Part shown: positions 36,049 to 47,198 of the stretch, in pieces
Layout: the number at the start of each line of letters is the position of its first letter
Numbering within the stretch: position 1 is the first letter of the stretch
Source: Thioalkalivibrio sp. ALE14
GTDB taxonomy: Bacteria; Pseudomonadota; Gammaproteobacteria; Ectothiorhodospirales; Ectothiorhodospiraceae
DNA: 64,000 bases
Direction: 5' to 3'
Assembly (NCBI RefSeq): GCF_000376845.1
Contig: NZ_AQXY01000026.1
Span: 62,001-126,000, forward strand
Notes under the pieces: generated by a model
Seen by the model: the letters and a program-made list of their open reading frames with translations, nothing else
Told to the model about the DNA's origin: nothing
The model's database searches: none
Translations under genes and position numbers: made by a program

Positions 36049-36330
36049 ACCACGAAGCGTACGAAGGCACGAAGAAGGGCCAGGTCAAAAGCATTACTGA
36101 TTAGCAACGAGGTTCAGCCAGTTGCCTGATCGTAGGGTGCCGTTGAGCGCAGCGAAACGCATCAGGGGTTCACAATGGGCGCGGGCCTGGTGCGTTTCGC
36201 TGCGCTCGATCGCACCCTGCCGCGGCTGGTTGCGGCCGACCCGGGCGCGAACAGGCCCTGCGATTGGCTGAACGTCGTTGCTAGTCAGGAAAGCAATTGC
36301 ACAGGAAGATACGAAGATTGAATCAGGGGG
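36049..36330. repeat. Composite repeat: family A fragment split by a second inverted-repeat element
   Basis: The left end (ACCACGAAGCGTACGAAGG, 36049) and a later ACAGGAAGATACGAAG (36301) match the left arm and inner arm of copy 3. Between them lies a separate structure: outer arms at about 36099-36120 and 36264-36285 (TTAGCAACGAGGTTCAGCCA and its near-inverse), and inner arms at 36134-36163 and 36189-36219 containing GAGCGCAGCGAAACGCA. The right part of family A is missing. Confidence 0.65.
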
Positions 36331-36447
36331 CAATGATGACGGGTACCCCGGTCAAGCCCACTATGGGTACTTGGAGGAGATTGTGAATAAATCGTCCCCA
36401 CAAGCCCGCTTTCCCCATGCGTAGTTCGACCTCGGTGAGGGGCTGAG

Positions 36448-38388
36448 ATGGAGGCGCGTTCGCTCTACCGCCTGCCGGCCGATCCGGGGGCTCGCCATGC
36501 CGCGGAGACCTGGCTCCGGGCCGCCGCGGTCCGGGGCCCGGTACTATGGGTGGGGCGCCATGCCCCCGAGGGGCTACCACACGTAGCGCCGGCACAGGCC
36601 GGGCACTGGCTGGGTCACGAAGTGCAGGCCCTGGTGTTCGAGGCCGGGGACCCGCTCCACGTGGACGCGCTGGTCACGGCGGCCGGGTTGCTCCGCGGCG
36701 GTGGCGCCCTGGTCCTCCTCGACGGGGTCACCGGTGCTGGCGCGTTCGCCCGGCGCTGGCGGACGGCGCTGGCCGAGGCGTGGGTGCAGGCGCCCGCATT
36801 GACGGAGCGATTGCCCGAGGTGCCGGCCCGTCCGGCGCCCGCCTTTGCGTGGACGCCGGATCAGGCTGCGGCGCTGGATCGTCTCGCGCATCTTGGTGCC
36901 GACGAATGCCTGGCGCTGATCGCCCCGCGCGGTCGCGGCAAGTCGACCCTCCTGGGCGAGTTCCTCGGCGGGACACTCCGACATGGGGGGCCCGCGATCA
37001 CGCTGACGGCACCGAGTCCACGGGCCGTGGACGCCCTGCTAGCGCGCGCCCGCCACTGCATCGACACGCCGGAACACCTCTACCGGGCACCCGATGTGCT
37101 GCTGGCAGCGCCCGAGCCCGTGGATACCCTGATCATCGACGAGGCGGCGAATCTGCCGGTGGAGCGCCTGCTGCGTCTGGCTCGGCGCGCGCGCCGCCTG
37201 GTGTTGTCGACTACGACGGGTGGGTTCGAGGGCAGCGGGCAGGGCTTCCGTCTGCGCGCCCTGCCGACCCTGGAGGCGGCCGGTTTCCAGGTGCGGGTGC
37301 AGGCCATGGCGACCCCGGTGCGCTGGGCGCCGGGAGATCCACTGGAGGACTGGCTCAATCGGCTGTTCCTGCTGGAGGCGGAAAGCACGACCCCGGCCGC
37401 CCAGGCTGTCCGCCTGCGCTGGACGACTGGGGCGGCCCTGGCGGATTTGCCGCAGGCCCTGGAGGCTGTGATGGGCCTGCTGGCGGATGCGCACTATCGC
37501 ACCCGGCCCTCGGATCTTGCGCGCTGGCTGGACGACCCGGGTGTGCGGGTGTTGTGCATGGAGGGGGCGGTCGACGGGGCGCTGTTCGGCGTGGCCCTGA
37601 TCCAGGAGGAGGCCGGTCTGGAACCGGCCGTGGCCGAGGGGGTATGGGCCGGCGAACGTCGGCCGCAGGGGCACTTCCTGCCCTGCACCCTGGCGGCCCG
37701 GGGTGACTTTGACCTGGCGGCGGAACGGGCCTGGCGCATCCAGCGCATTGCGGTGCACCCCCAGTGGCAGGCCCTGGGCCTGGGGCGCCGTCTGTTGCGC
37801 GCGGTGGCGGACCGGGCGCAGACCGAAGGCATCGGATTGCTAGGTGCCAGCTTCGGTCTGCAGCCGGCGTTGCTGCGCCTCTGGCAGCGTGCCGGCTATG
37901 GTCTTGTGCGCGTCGGTATCCAGCCGGATGCGGCCAGTGGCCAGGTCAGCGGGGTGGTGCTGCGTGCGATCGCGCCCCGATTGCAGCGCCGACTGGAACC
38001 GATACTGGAGGCCTTCCGGAACGACTGGCCGGTCTGGCATCCGCGCTTTCTTCCGCACCTCACTGCGGCCATGGTGAACGATTGGCTCGGCCATCAAGAG
38101 GGGGGCGCGGACGGTCCTTTATCGCCGGTCGATCGGGTGGCGGATCGAGAGGAGGTCCGCGCCTTTGCCCGCCGTACACGGCCCCTGGAATGGGCACTTC
38201 CGGTCCTCCTTCGGCAATTGGCGGCGGCACCGCCGGAGGATCCGGAGGGCCGGTTGCTTGCGAGCTGCTTGGCCGCGCCGATCGACTGGCACCGGCTGGC
38301 GCGCGAGCTGGGGGTGTCCGGGCGGCGCGGCGTCACCCGCAGGCTGCGCCGCGCCGCCCGGGCCTGGCTGGAGGTCCGTGGGTTGTAG
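36448..38388 (+). CDS. tmcA: tRNA(Met) cytidine acetyltransferase
   Basis: The 646-residue enzyme makes N4-acetylcytidine at the wobble base of elongator tRNA-Met using ATP and acetyl-CoA. A DUF1726-type N-terminal part is followed by an RNA-helicase-like module with Walker A LIAPRGRGKSTLL near residue 160 and DEAANLP near 233. The GNAT domain has IQRIAVHPQWQALGLGRRLL (in parts: IAVHPQWQALGLGRRLL) near residue 432. A C-terminal tRNA-binding tail follows. It converges with the chemotaxis receptor gene 6 bp away. Confidence 0.93.
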   Translation: MEARSLYRLPADPGARHAAETWLRAAAVRGPVLWVGRHAPEGLPHVAPAQAGHWLGHEVQALVFEAGDPLHVDALVTAAGLLRGGGALVLLDGVTGAGAFARRWRTALAEAWVQAPALTERLPEVPARPAPAFAWTPDQAAALDRLAHLGADECLALIAPRGRGKSTLLGEFLGGTLRHGGPAITLTAPSPRAVDALLARARHCIDTPEHLYRAPDVLLAAPEPVDTLIIDEAANLPVERLLRLARRARRLVLSTTTGGFEGSGQGFRLRALPTLEAAGFQVRVQAMATPVRWAPGDPLEDWLNRLFLLEAESTTPAAQAVRLRWTTGAALADLPQALEAVMGLLADAHYRTRPSDLARWLDDPGVRVLCMEGAVDGALFGVALIQEEAGLEPAVAEGVWAGERRPQGHFLPCTLAARGDFDLAAERAWRIQRIAVHPQWQALGLGRRLLRAVADRAQTEGIGLLGASFGLQPALLRLWQRAGYGLVRVGIQPDAASGQVSGVVLRAIAPRLQRRLEPILEAFRNDWPVWHPRFLPHLTAAMVNDWLGHQEGGADGPLSPVDRVADREEVRAFARRTRPLEWALPVLLRQLAAAPPEDPEGRLLASCLAAPIDWHRLARELGVSGRRGVTRRLRRAARAWLEVRGL

Positions 38389-38394
38389 CCCGGA

Positions 38395-40410
38395 TCAGAG
38401 CCGGAACTGGGCCAGCGCCTGCTGGATCTCCTTCTCCACCTGCTTGAGTTCGTCGGAGGCGGCGCTGACGCGGTCGGCGGTGTTCGCCGACTGATCCGCC
38501 TCGTCGGAGATCTGCACGATGTTGCGGTTGATGTCCTCGACCACGGTGCTCTGCTGGCGTGACGCCACGGCGATTTGCTCGGTCATCTCCACGATGGTGG
38601 TGACGGACTGACGGATCTGCTGCAGGGCGCCATTCACCTCGGCGGTGTGTTCCATCGTGGTCTCGGCCTCGTCCTGGCCGTGCTGCATGGCCTTGACCGC
38701 ACTGTCGGTGGCGGACTGCAGGCGCGAGATCATGGTCTCGATCTCGTCGGTGGACTCCTGGGTGCGGGTCGCGAGCTTGCGCACCTCGTCGGCGACCACC
38801 GCGAAGCCGCGGCCGTGTTCGCCGGCGCGGGCGGCCTCGATGGCGGCGTTCAGGGCGAGCAGATTGGTCTGCTCGGCCACGCCGCGGATCACCTCGAGGA
38901 TGGTCCCGATCTGCTTGGAGTCCTCGCCCAGCTTGGCCACGGTGCCGGCAGCCTGTTCGACTGTGCCGAGCAGGGACGACATCGAGGTGATGTTCTTCTC
39001 CATGACTTCGGAGCCATTGTTCACTGCATCCCCGGCCTCCTGGCCGGCCTGGGAGGTTGCATCGGTGTTACGTGCGATCTCCTCGGCACTGCTTTGCAGC
39101 TCGTTGATCGCAGTGGCGACGCGCTCGGTCTCGTCACGTTGGCGCGACACCGCCTCGCGGGCCTCGTAGGCCTCCTGGTTCAGGTTCTCGGTGGCCCGGT
39201 TCAGCGTCTCGGTGCTGCCTCGGGCATTGCCGATGGCCTGGGCGATCTTGTCGGTGAAGCGGTTGAAGGCGCGGCCGAGCTGCGCGGTCTCGATCAGGCC
39301 GTTCTCGTCCAGGCGGCGGCTCAGATCCCCATCGCCGTCGGCGATCTCCTCAAGGGCCGCGGTGGAGTGGGCCAGGGCGCGGCGCACGACCAGGATGATG
39401 AACACCGCACCGGCCAGGCCCAGGATCACCCCGATCAGGGCCAGTACGCCCTGGGTGGTCTGGGTGGTGCGCATGTCGGCGGTCAGCGCGGCGGCGCTGC
39501 GTTCGGCACGGGCAGTGATGCGCTCGCTGAGCCCCTGCAGGTGGTCACGGGCCTCGACCAGCAGCGGGCCGATCTCGGTACGGATCAGGTAGGCGTCCTG
39601 CAGGGCCTGTTCGCTGCCGTGGATCTCGATCAGGTCATCCAGGGCGGAATTCTGGGTGTCGAGTGCGCCCTGGAAGTCCTCGAGCGCGATCTGCTGCTCG
39701 AAGTCCAGGTCGTCGAACTGGTCCATCAATTGTGCGGTGATGTCGTTGGTCCGGGTCGAGAACAGGCGGACGTTCTCGCGGAAGGCGGCGTCACGGAAGG
39801 CGATGAAGCCACGCAGGTTGGAGGTGACCTGGATCACCGACATGCGCAGCTCGTGCAGCGTATCGATGCGGTCCCATGAGCGCTGAAACCGCGGCAGGCC
39901 CATCTCGGCACTGATCATCATGTTGGTCTGCTGGGTCATCTCGCGGCTGGCGGGGTTGGCCCGGGCATTGGCGATCGCGAGGGCCGGCATGTTCGCGGCC
40001 GCGTCCTCGGCCACCTCGATCAGGCGCTCCTCGAAGCTGGCGAACTGGTCCACCAGGCGGCGTACCTCGGTGGCGCTGGCGGCGAGCTCCTCGTCGGCCG
40101 CGATCACCGCGTCTTCGTTCAGCGCCCGCGTGGCGGCATCGAGGTCGCGCATCGCGTTCTGCCAGGCGTCACGATGCGACTGCTCCTCGCTCATCAGATA
40201 GAAGCCGAGAAAAGCTGCACTCTCCTGCAGCAGTTGCTCGACATCATTGACGCGGGCGACCGCCGGGTAATCCGCCTGGGTCAGTTGTTCGACGCCCTGG
40301 CTGCCCGTGCTCATCGCGCGCAGCGCCAGCAGGGAGTTGATGATCAGGATCGCGACGACCAGCCCGAAGCCGGCGATCAACAGTCCCCGGATGGAGAGTT
40401 TGTCCAGCAT
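38395..40410 (-). CDS. Methyl-accepting chemotaxis protein
   Basis: The 671-residue receptor has a first membrane helix at about residues 9-30, a long periplasmic helical sensor domain, a second membrane helix near 335-360 ([20 protein letters not shown]), a HAMP domain, and a cytoplasmic coiled-coil signalling domain. The hairpin tip reads [19 protein letters not shown] near residue 510, invariant in the family. No C-terminal CheR-binding pentapeptide is seen. ATG at 40410 has AAGGAG seven bases upstream. The stimulus is unknown. Confidence 0.93.
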   Translation of the reverse strand: MLDKLSIRGLLIAGFGLVVAILIINSLLALRAMSTGSQGVEQLTQADYPAVARVNDVEQLLQESAAFLGFYLMSEEQSHRDAWQNAMRDLDAATRALNEDAVIAADEELAASATEVRRLVDQFASFEERLIEVAEDAAANMPALAIANARANPASREMTQQTNMMISAEMGLPRFQRSWDRIDTLHELRMSVIQVTSNLRGFIAFRDAAFRENVRLFSTRTNDITAQLMDQFDDLDFEQQIALEDFQGALDTQNSALDDLIEIHGSEQALQDAYLIRTEIGPLLVEARDHLQGLSERITARAERSAAALTADMRTTQTTQGVLALIGVILGLAGAVFIILVVRRALAHSTAALEEIADGDGDLSRRLDENGLIETAQLGRAFNRFTDKIAQAIGNARGSTETLNRATENLNQEAYEAREAVSRQRDETERVATAINELQSSAEEIARNTDATSQAGQEAGDAVNNGSEVMEKNITSMSSLLGTVEQAAGTVAKLGEDSKQIGTILEVIRGVAEQTNLLALNAAIEAARAGEHGRGFAVVADEVRKLATRTQESTDEIETMISRLQSATDSAVKAMQHGQDEAETTMEHTAEVNGALQQIRQSVTTIVEMTEQIAVASRQQSTVVEDINRNIVQISDEADQSANTADRVSAASDELKQVEKEIQQALAQFRL

Positions 40411-40769
40411 GCGATGACTCCTTCTGCGCGCCTTGTGACGGGCGCTTCTGGAACCGGCCGCAGTCACAAGTGCTGCTGGCCCGAAAGGTGGCTATTCAAC
40501 CCCTGTTACGGCAAGCCTCGGGCAGAGTTGAGCGCAAATGGAACACGGATCCATTTGCGCGCGTACGCCCGCCCCGTGCGTTTCATCATTTTGGGAGTGG
40601 GTATGCCGGGTTCCCCGGTTCCACGTTGCGTCCCGGCAATCCAGCAGGGGCGGGCGGAAGTACCGCTGCCCACTGCCCGAGGTCCAGGAAAACGCAGGGT
40701 CCCAGCGTGAATCCGTACATTGTCTCCCTGATCCCCGGAAACCCGATTGGATTGTAGACGTGACGGGGC
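40411..40769. other. 359 bp intergenic stretch between receptor and uup genes
   Basis: No gene is supported. The only clear structure is the 29 bp palindrome at 40532-40560, which has its own entry. Short open frames here lack ribosome-binding sites and conserved features. Confidence 0.5.
40532..40560. repeat. 29 bp perfect palindrome
   Basis: Two perfect 11 bp arms (GCGCAAATGGA and TCCATTTGCGC) flank a 7-base spacer. It lies about 120 bp upstream of the receptor start. There is no T-run, so it is more likely an operator or REP-like element than an intrinsic terminator. Confidence 0.6.
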
Positions 40770-42674
<1,905 letters not shown>

Positions 42675-42760
42675 TCGAGTTCCGGTCGCGAGCGAGTGTT
42701 GTAGCGGGCGCCAAGACTATCACCTTGGCGCGTTGCGGCGTGCTGGTGCCTTCGTCCGGC

Positions 42761-43012
42761 CGCCTGCCTTGTGGTGGCTGGTCCTGGTTCACCGTTCGGT
42801 GTTTGCGGTGGCTTCGGTCCGCCGCCTGCCACGCGCTCACTCGCGAGCGCACCGCGAGGTACTTCTTTGCTCGTGCAAAGAAGTACCCAAGAAACACGCC
42901 CGACTGCCGCGACCCCGGCCCGCTGCGCGGGCCGGGGTTTCCCTCGCTCCGAGGGTTTTCGCGGGCGGCGCTGAACTCGCTGCGCCTTCGGCTCCGCTCA
43001 GACATCCAGCGC
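42761..43012 (+). repeat. Family B repeat, left copy
   Basis: This 250 bp noncoding segment is similar to the inverse of 43297-43524, from GTGGTGGCTGGTCC through GGTGGCTTCGGTCC to CTCAGACATCCAGCGC. It holds a hairpin TTCTTTG-CTCGTG-CAAAGAA and a 12 bp perfect stem ACCCCGGCCCGC / GCGGGCCGGGGT at 42912-42938. Confidence 0.7.
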
Positions 43013-43296
43013 CTCTGATCCCGCGAAAACCCTCTCCACTCGGCGCGACGACAACGGGGGGATCAAGGTCAAGACAACGGCCGTCCCGATGGTCTTGCCA
43101 GTGGATGAAGGCTAGGTCTTCGAGCATCTTGGGCACGCTCGGCCTTCGGCCGTTGCGTGCCGCGCCCGCGGTGCGGGCGCCGGGGGCTTTCAGGCGGCAG
43201 GGCCGTTGTGGTGTCGCGGGGTCGGAATACCTTCTGTCTTGAACTTCGCCTCCCGTATGGAGCCCCTTGCGGAAGGGCTCTCGGGCCGGGAGAAGG
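43013..43296. other. Spacer between the two family B repeats
   Basis: This 284 bp stretch has no gene. It is GC-rich with short inverted repeats such as GGCCTTCGGCC. It completes the 923 bp gene-free interval 42675-43597. Confidence 0.45.
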
Positions 43297-43524
43297 CGCT
43301 GGATGTCTGAGCGAAGCGCAGCGTAGCGAGTTCAGCGCCGCCGGCCCGAGGGCCCTGGAGCAAGGTTCCCGGGCGAAATCCGGGTGCCCTTCTTTGGGTC
43401 CTTTCTTGGGCAAGCAAGAAAGGACCTCGCGGCGCGCTGGCGAGTCAGCGCTCGGCAGTATGTGGACCGAAGCCACCGTAAACACCATATGACGAACCGG
43501 GACCAGCCACCACGAGGCAGGCGA
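43297..43524 (-). repeat. Family B repeat, right copy (inverted)
   Basis: This is the inverted partner of 42761-43012. It keeps the hairpin CTTTCTTG-GGCAAG-CAAGAAAG in the position of the left copy's hairpin, although its bases differ; this paired change suggests that the structure is maintained. Confidence 0.7.
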
Positions 43525-43597
43525 CGGGCCGGAGTCACGCAAAAACGGAATCGCAAAGCATGCCTCGCTGGGGGCGAGGGCGAGAGAGGGACGGGCG

Positions 43598-44938
43598 TCA
43601 GGCCTCGCCCATGAACCAGGCGCTCAGAGCGCCGGCCAGGCTCATCAGCGCGAGCACGAAGATCGCGACTTCGGTGCCCGCCAGCTGCGCCAGCAGCCCG
43701 AACAGCCCCCCGATCAGCAGCAAGCCACCAATCACCGTGTTGCTGACCGCAGTGAACGCCGCCCGGGTTTCCTGGGTCGCCATGTCGACCAGGTACGTCT
43801 TGCGCCCCAGGCGCACGCCGGCATGGCTGACCCCGAGCAGGAAGAACAGCGCCGCATAGACCCAGCCGCCGGGAACCAGCGCATGGTCCGTATCGACCGG
43901 TGCGAACCAGACGCTCAGCGCGACCGCAATGCCGAGCCCGGCGGCGAGCAGCCCGGACAGGATCAGCACCCAGCGCGCGGAGCGGTCGGACAGGCGTCCC
44001 CAGACCGGGGCGCTGACCGCGGAGGCCAGGCCACTGGCCAGGATCAGCAGCCCGAGGGTGCCGAGATCGCCGGCGGTGGCGTCCTCCGCGAGCAGGACGT
44101 AGAACGGCAGTGCCAGTGCGGTGCTCATCAGCAGGGCGCGGGTCAGTACGAAGTGACCGAAGGCCCGGTCGGTCCACAGCAGGCGCATCGACCGGATCGC
44201 TTCGGTAACCGCGTTGCCCCCGCCCTCGGTGGAGCCCGGGTCCTCGCGCAGCCGCGTGAAGGTCGCGGCGGCCACCCACCAGGCCCCGGCCGAGGCGGCC
44301 AGCAGGGCGACGAAGACGCCGATGCCGACTTCTTCCAGGTTCGCCAGCGTGAGGTAGATGCCCAGGCCCAGGGTGAAGAAGCCGGCCAGTGATGCGGCGT
44401 AGCCCATCACGGTCCCGCGCTGGTGCTTGGCGATGGTCTTGCCCAGTACGTCCTTGGAGGCGACCGAATTGATCCCGCGCGACAGGGCGAAGACCACCAG
44501 CAGCCCGAGGATCGCCCAGCCAGCTGCGACGCCCTCCAGGGTCAGCGCGACGATGGCCATGCCGGCCACCGCCAGCCCCGAGAGCACGCTGCCGAGGACC
44601 CAGAAGCCCTTGCGGATGGCCCGGCGGCGGATGGACGCGGCCACGAATAGTTGTGGCAGAAGGGAGCCGGATTCGCGGATCGGCACCAGGAAGCCCGCGA
44701 AGGCGGCCGGGGCCCCCAGGGCGCCCAGCAGCCAGGCCAGGACCAGCCGGGCCGAGGCGAGCTCGTCGCCAATCTTGCTTAGGGTGTTCGAGATCAGGTG
44801 GACAAGGAAATTGACCGGCTGGGCGCGACAGGCGTTCTCCGGGATGTCCTTGCAGACGCGGGCGTCCTCGTCGCCGGCAATGGTTTCGTACAGTCCGATA
44901 ATCGGGCGCGGCAGCTTGTCCGGATCACTCTCGGTCAT
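43598..44938 (-). CDS. MFS transporter
   Basis: The 446-residue inner-membrane protein has about 12 helices. The inter-helix motif GRLSDRSARW near residue 315 and VMGYAASLAGF in the first half are MFS features. It also has SKDVLGKTIAKHQRGTVMG, where a cytoplasmic loop is expected. The N-terminal 40 residues contain two cysteines. ATG at 44938 is chosen because GGAAG lies eight bases upstream and the longer frame overlaps a repeat. Substrate unknown. Confidence 0.8.
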   Translation of the reverse strand: MTESDPDKLPRPIIGLYETIAGDEDARVCKDIPENACRAQPVNFLVHLISNTLSKIGDELASARLVLAWLLGALGAPAAFAGFLVPIRESGSLLPQLFVAASIRRRAIRKGFWVLGSVLSGLAVAGMAIVALTLEGVAAGWAILGLLVVFALSRGINSVASKDVLGKTIAKHQRGTVMGYAASLAGFFTLGLGIYLTLANLEEVGIGVFVALLAASAGAWWVAAATFTRLREDPGSTEGGGNAVTEAIRSMRLLWTDRAFGHFVLTRALLMSTALALPFYVLLAEDATAGDLGTLGLLILASGLASAVSAPVWGRLSDRSARWVLILSGLLAAGLGIAVALSVWFAPVDTDHALVPGGWVYAALFFLLGVSHAGVRLGRKTYLVDMATQETRAAFTAVSNTVIGGLLLIGGLFGLLAQLAGTEVAIFVLALMSLAGALSAWFMGEA

Positions 44939-44957
44939 GGCGTTCTTCCGTTGCGTT

Positions 44958-45079
44958 GCCCCCGTCATTGCGAGGAGCCGAAGGCGACGTGGCAACCTCC
45001 AGATGCTGGCAGTGCGGCGGGATCCGGTGGTTCTGGAAGGCGATTGCCACGGCGCCTCCGGCCCCGCAATGACGGGGGC
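44958..45079. repeat. CGTCATTGCGAGG-type inverted-repeat element
   Basis: Perfect 15 bp terminal inverted repeats GCCCCCGTCATTGCG and CGCAATGACGGGGGC bound this 122 bp element. Its left end continues AGGAGCCGAAGGCGACGTGG. Sequences of this type recur in many bacterial genomes. It lies between metA and the MFS gene. Confidence 0.8.
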
Positions 45080-45096
45080 GGGCCCGGTGTGACGTT

Positions 45097-46167
45097 CTAC
45101 CGGCGTCCGGCCAGCGGGTCGCTCGGGTCCACGCTGTCGCGGAACTGCTTTCGGCGGTCGAGGTTAGTGAGCTGGTAGACCGCGCCCAGCCAGTTGTTCA
45201 TCACCGCCAGTGCCGTGTCGTGCCAGGTGTTGTCCAGGCGATCCAGCAGCAGTGCTTCGGGCAGGGCCGGGATCTCGGTGCAGTGTTCCACTGCGGTTTC
45301 CACATGTTCGCGGTGCTCGTCGAGGATCGCGGCGGCCTGGGGCAGCAGGTAGTTTTCCGGCAGCGGCGGGTAGGTCTCGCGTTCGCCCTGGATGTAGCGC
45401 ACGACCTCGCGCTTGTACTCCTTGAGCAGGCTGATCGAGTCGTACTCCGGATGGCCCTGGAAGAAGACCATGCGAAAGCCGTCCGGCGAGGCCCCCAGAT
45501 GGATGCCGGACTGCTCGCTTTCCACCAGGACGCGCAGGCCGTGGCGTTCGAACTGTTCACGCGAGACATCGTTGTAGCGCGAGTGCGGCACATCGAAGCG
45601 GGTGTTCACGCCAGTGACCAGCGGATGGCCGCGGTCCACCACCCGGTGGGGGAATACGCCCCACAGCTTCTCGCCCATGTGCACGCGGTGCTCGCCGTAG
45701 CGCGCCTGCAGCACGGCGTGGGTCGCCAGGCAGGAGCACAGCGTGGAGGTCACGTTCTCCCAGGCCCAGTCGACCACCTCGGCCAGCGGCTCCCAGAAGG
45801 GCTCGAGTGCCAGGTCCGGTTGGGTCACGTTGGCGCCGGTGATGATCAGCGCGTCGAGGCCCTCCTGCTTCAGGTCCTCGAAGTCCTCGTAGTACTGCTT
45901 GACGTGATCGCGCCCCTTCGGCCCGCGCTTGAGCTGCGGCAGGGTGAACGGGTGGATGTAGAACTGTGCGATCTGGTTGCTCTCGCCGATCAGGCGGAAG
46001 AACTGGCGCTCGGTGGCCGCCAGGGCCGCGTCCGGCATCATGTTCAGCAGCCCGATGTGCAGGGCGCGGATCTCCTGCTGCTGCGCGAAGTCGCTGGGCA
46101 GTACGGTCTCGCCCTCGCTTTTCAGGCGGGCAAAGGTGGGCAGGTCTGAGTAGGCGACAAGTGGCAT
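45097..46167 (-). CDS. metA: Homoserine O-succinyltransferase (MetA family)
   Basis: The 356-residue enzyme acylates homoserine at the start of methionine synthesis. It keeps the MetA core NMMPDAALAATERQF, the nucleophile cysteine region TLCSCLATHAVLQ, and FFQGHPEYD with the catalytic His and Glu. Acyl choice between succinyl and acetyl is not safe to call from sequence. ATG at 46167 shares one base with the upstream stop (TAATG), so it is translationally coupled to the P-loop gene. Confidence 0.9.
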   Translation of the reverse strand: MPLVAYSDLPTFARLKSEGETVLPSDFAQQQEIRALHIGLLNMMPDAALAATERQFFRLIGESNQIAQFYIHPFTLPQLKRGPKGRDHVKQYYEDFEDLKQEGLDALIITGANVTQPDLALEPFWEPLAEVVDWAWENVTSTLCSCLATHAVLQARYGEHRVHMGEKLWGVFPHRVVDRGHPLVTGVNTRFDVPHSRYNDVSREQFERHGLRVLVESEQSGIHLGASPDGFRMVFFQGHPEYDSISLLKEYKREVVRYIQGERETYPPLPENYLLPQAAAILDEHREHVETAVEHCTEIPALPEALLLDRLDNTWHDTALAVMNNWLGAVYQLTNLDRRKQFRDSVDPSDPLAGRR

Positions 46168-47018
46168 TACAGACGCGCCTCCCGCTCCAGGGCCATGCAG
46201 ACCAGGTCGTCGAAGTCGGCCGCGTTGCGCACCCGCGCCAGTTCCGTGGTGCTGATGGTGTAGCCGTGACTCTCGGCGATCGCCTCGTAACGTGGCAGGC
46301 GGGCACGGAACAGCCGCGAGAAGACCCAGCGCACAAACGCGTCGGGGTCGATCTGGGCGACGTAGTCCAGCCCCTCGTCGCGCATGTATTCGGCCAGCTG
46401 CTGGTCGAGGAAGGCCTCGCGGTAGTACAGCGGCTTGGGGTCTTGTTCGGCGCGCTCGATCAGCTGGCGCTCGTCCTCGTCGGTCGCCTTGATGTACAGG
46501 ATCAGGGTGTGCTCGGCGAGCGTCTCCAGCACGCCGGGGCTGTCCAGTTCGCAGACCGAGCCGCCGGCGTCGTTGACGAAGTGCGGATAGCCGAACAGCG
46601 TCTGCGCCTTGTGGATGAAGTCCGGCACGTCGAGCATCGCCTGCACCTCGGCCTCGTGGTGCAGGGTCTGGCGGCGCTTGAATTCGGTCAGCGGCAGGCC
46701 GCCCTGCTCCGGGTTGCCAAGCTTGCCGAGGAAGCTTGCCACCGGATGGAGGTTGTCCACCGTGATGTTGTTGATGATCTGGATCGAGTCCGAGCGCAGC
46801 AGGTCGCGCAGGAACGGCACCGCCATTGCCTGAGCCTTGATGTTGTCCAGGATCGGCTCGCTCAGATAGCGCGTTCCGATGCGGTAATCGCCCGAATAAT
46901 GGAACCAGTCCTCGCGCCGAAGCATGTTGGACAGGCGCGTCTTGCCGACACCGGACATCCCCAGCAGGGTGATGCGGCGGTGCTCCTGGTTGCGGTATTC
47001 GTCGGGGCTTAGGCGCAT
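46167..47018 (-). CDS. P-loop ATPase-like protein linked to metA
   Basis: The 283-residue protein has one Walker A motif, LLGMSGVGKTRLS near residue 18, in a kinase-like N-terminal domain. DSPGVLETL near residue 159 and LILYIKATDEDE follow. It does not match shikimate kinase or another known enzyme closely enough to name. It is coupled to metA by a one-base overlap, which points to a linked function. No membrane segment is visible. Confidence 0.7.
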   Translation of the reverse strand: MRLSPDEYRNQEHRRITLLGMSGVGKTRLSNMLRREDWFHYSGDYRIGTRYLSEPILDNIKAQAMAVPFLRDLLRSDSIQIINNITVDNLHPVASFLGKLGNPEQGGLPLTEFKRRQTLHHEAEVQAMLDVPDFIHKAQTLFGYPHFVNDAGGSVCELDSPGVLETLAEHTLILYIKATDEDERQLIERAEQDPKPLYYREAFLDQQLAEYMRDEGLDYVAQIDPDAFVRWVFSRLFRARLPRYEAIAESHGYTISTTELARVRNAADFDDLVCMALEREARL

Positions 47019-47027
47019 GGCATTTCC

Positions 47028-47174
47028 CTAGCGACGCAGGATGAACAGGATACCGGCGATCACCGCCAGGCCACTGATGACGTAGTGGTCGTACTGGAAC
47101 TGCAGCCCCAGCAGACCGCGCAGGCCGAACAGGATCAACCACAAGCCCAGCAAAATGTTTCCAAGCATGCGCAT
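47028..47174 (-). CDS. Small membrane protein (48 residues)
   Basis: This short frame encodes MRMLGNILLGLWLILFGLR, a polar turn with FQYDHYVISG, and a second hydrophobic stretch LAVIAGILFILRR. The two helices with basic ends look like a genuine small inner-membrane protein. A GGGAG lies about nine bases before the first ATG; the second ATG at 47168 is an alternative. It sits between the isochorismatase-like gene and the P-loop gene, 24 bp from the former. Function unknown. Confidence 0.7.
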   Translation of the reverse strand: MRMLGNILLGLWLILFGLRGLLGLQFQYDHYVISGLAVIAGILFILRR

Positions 47175-47198
47175 CCCTGCGTGTCTCCCGGTTCGTGA

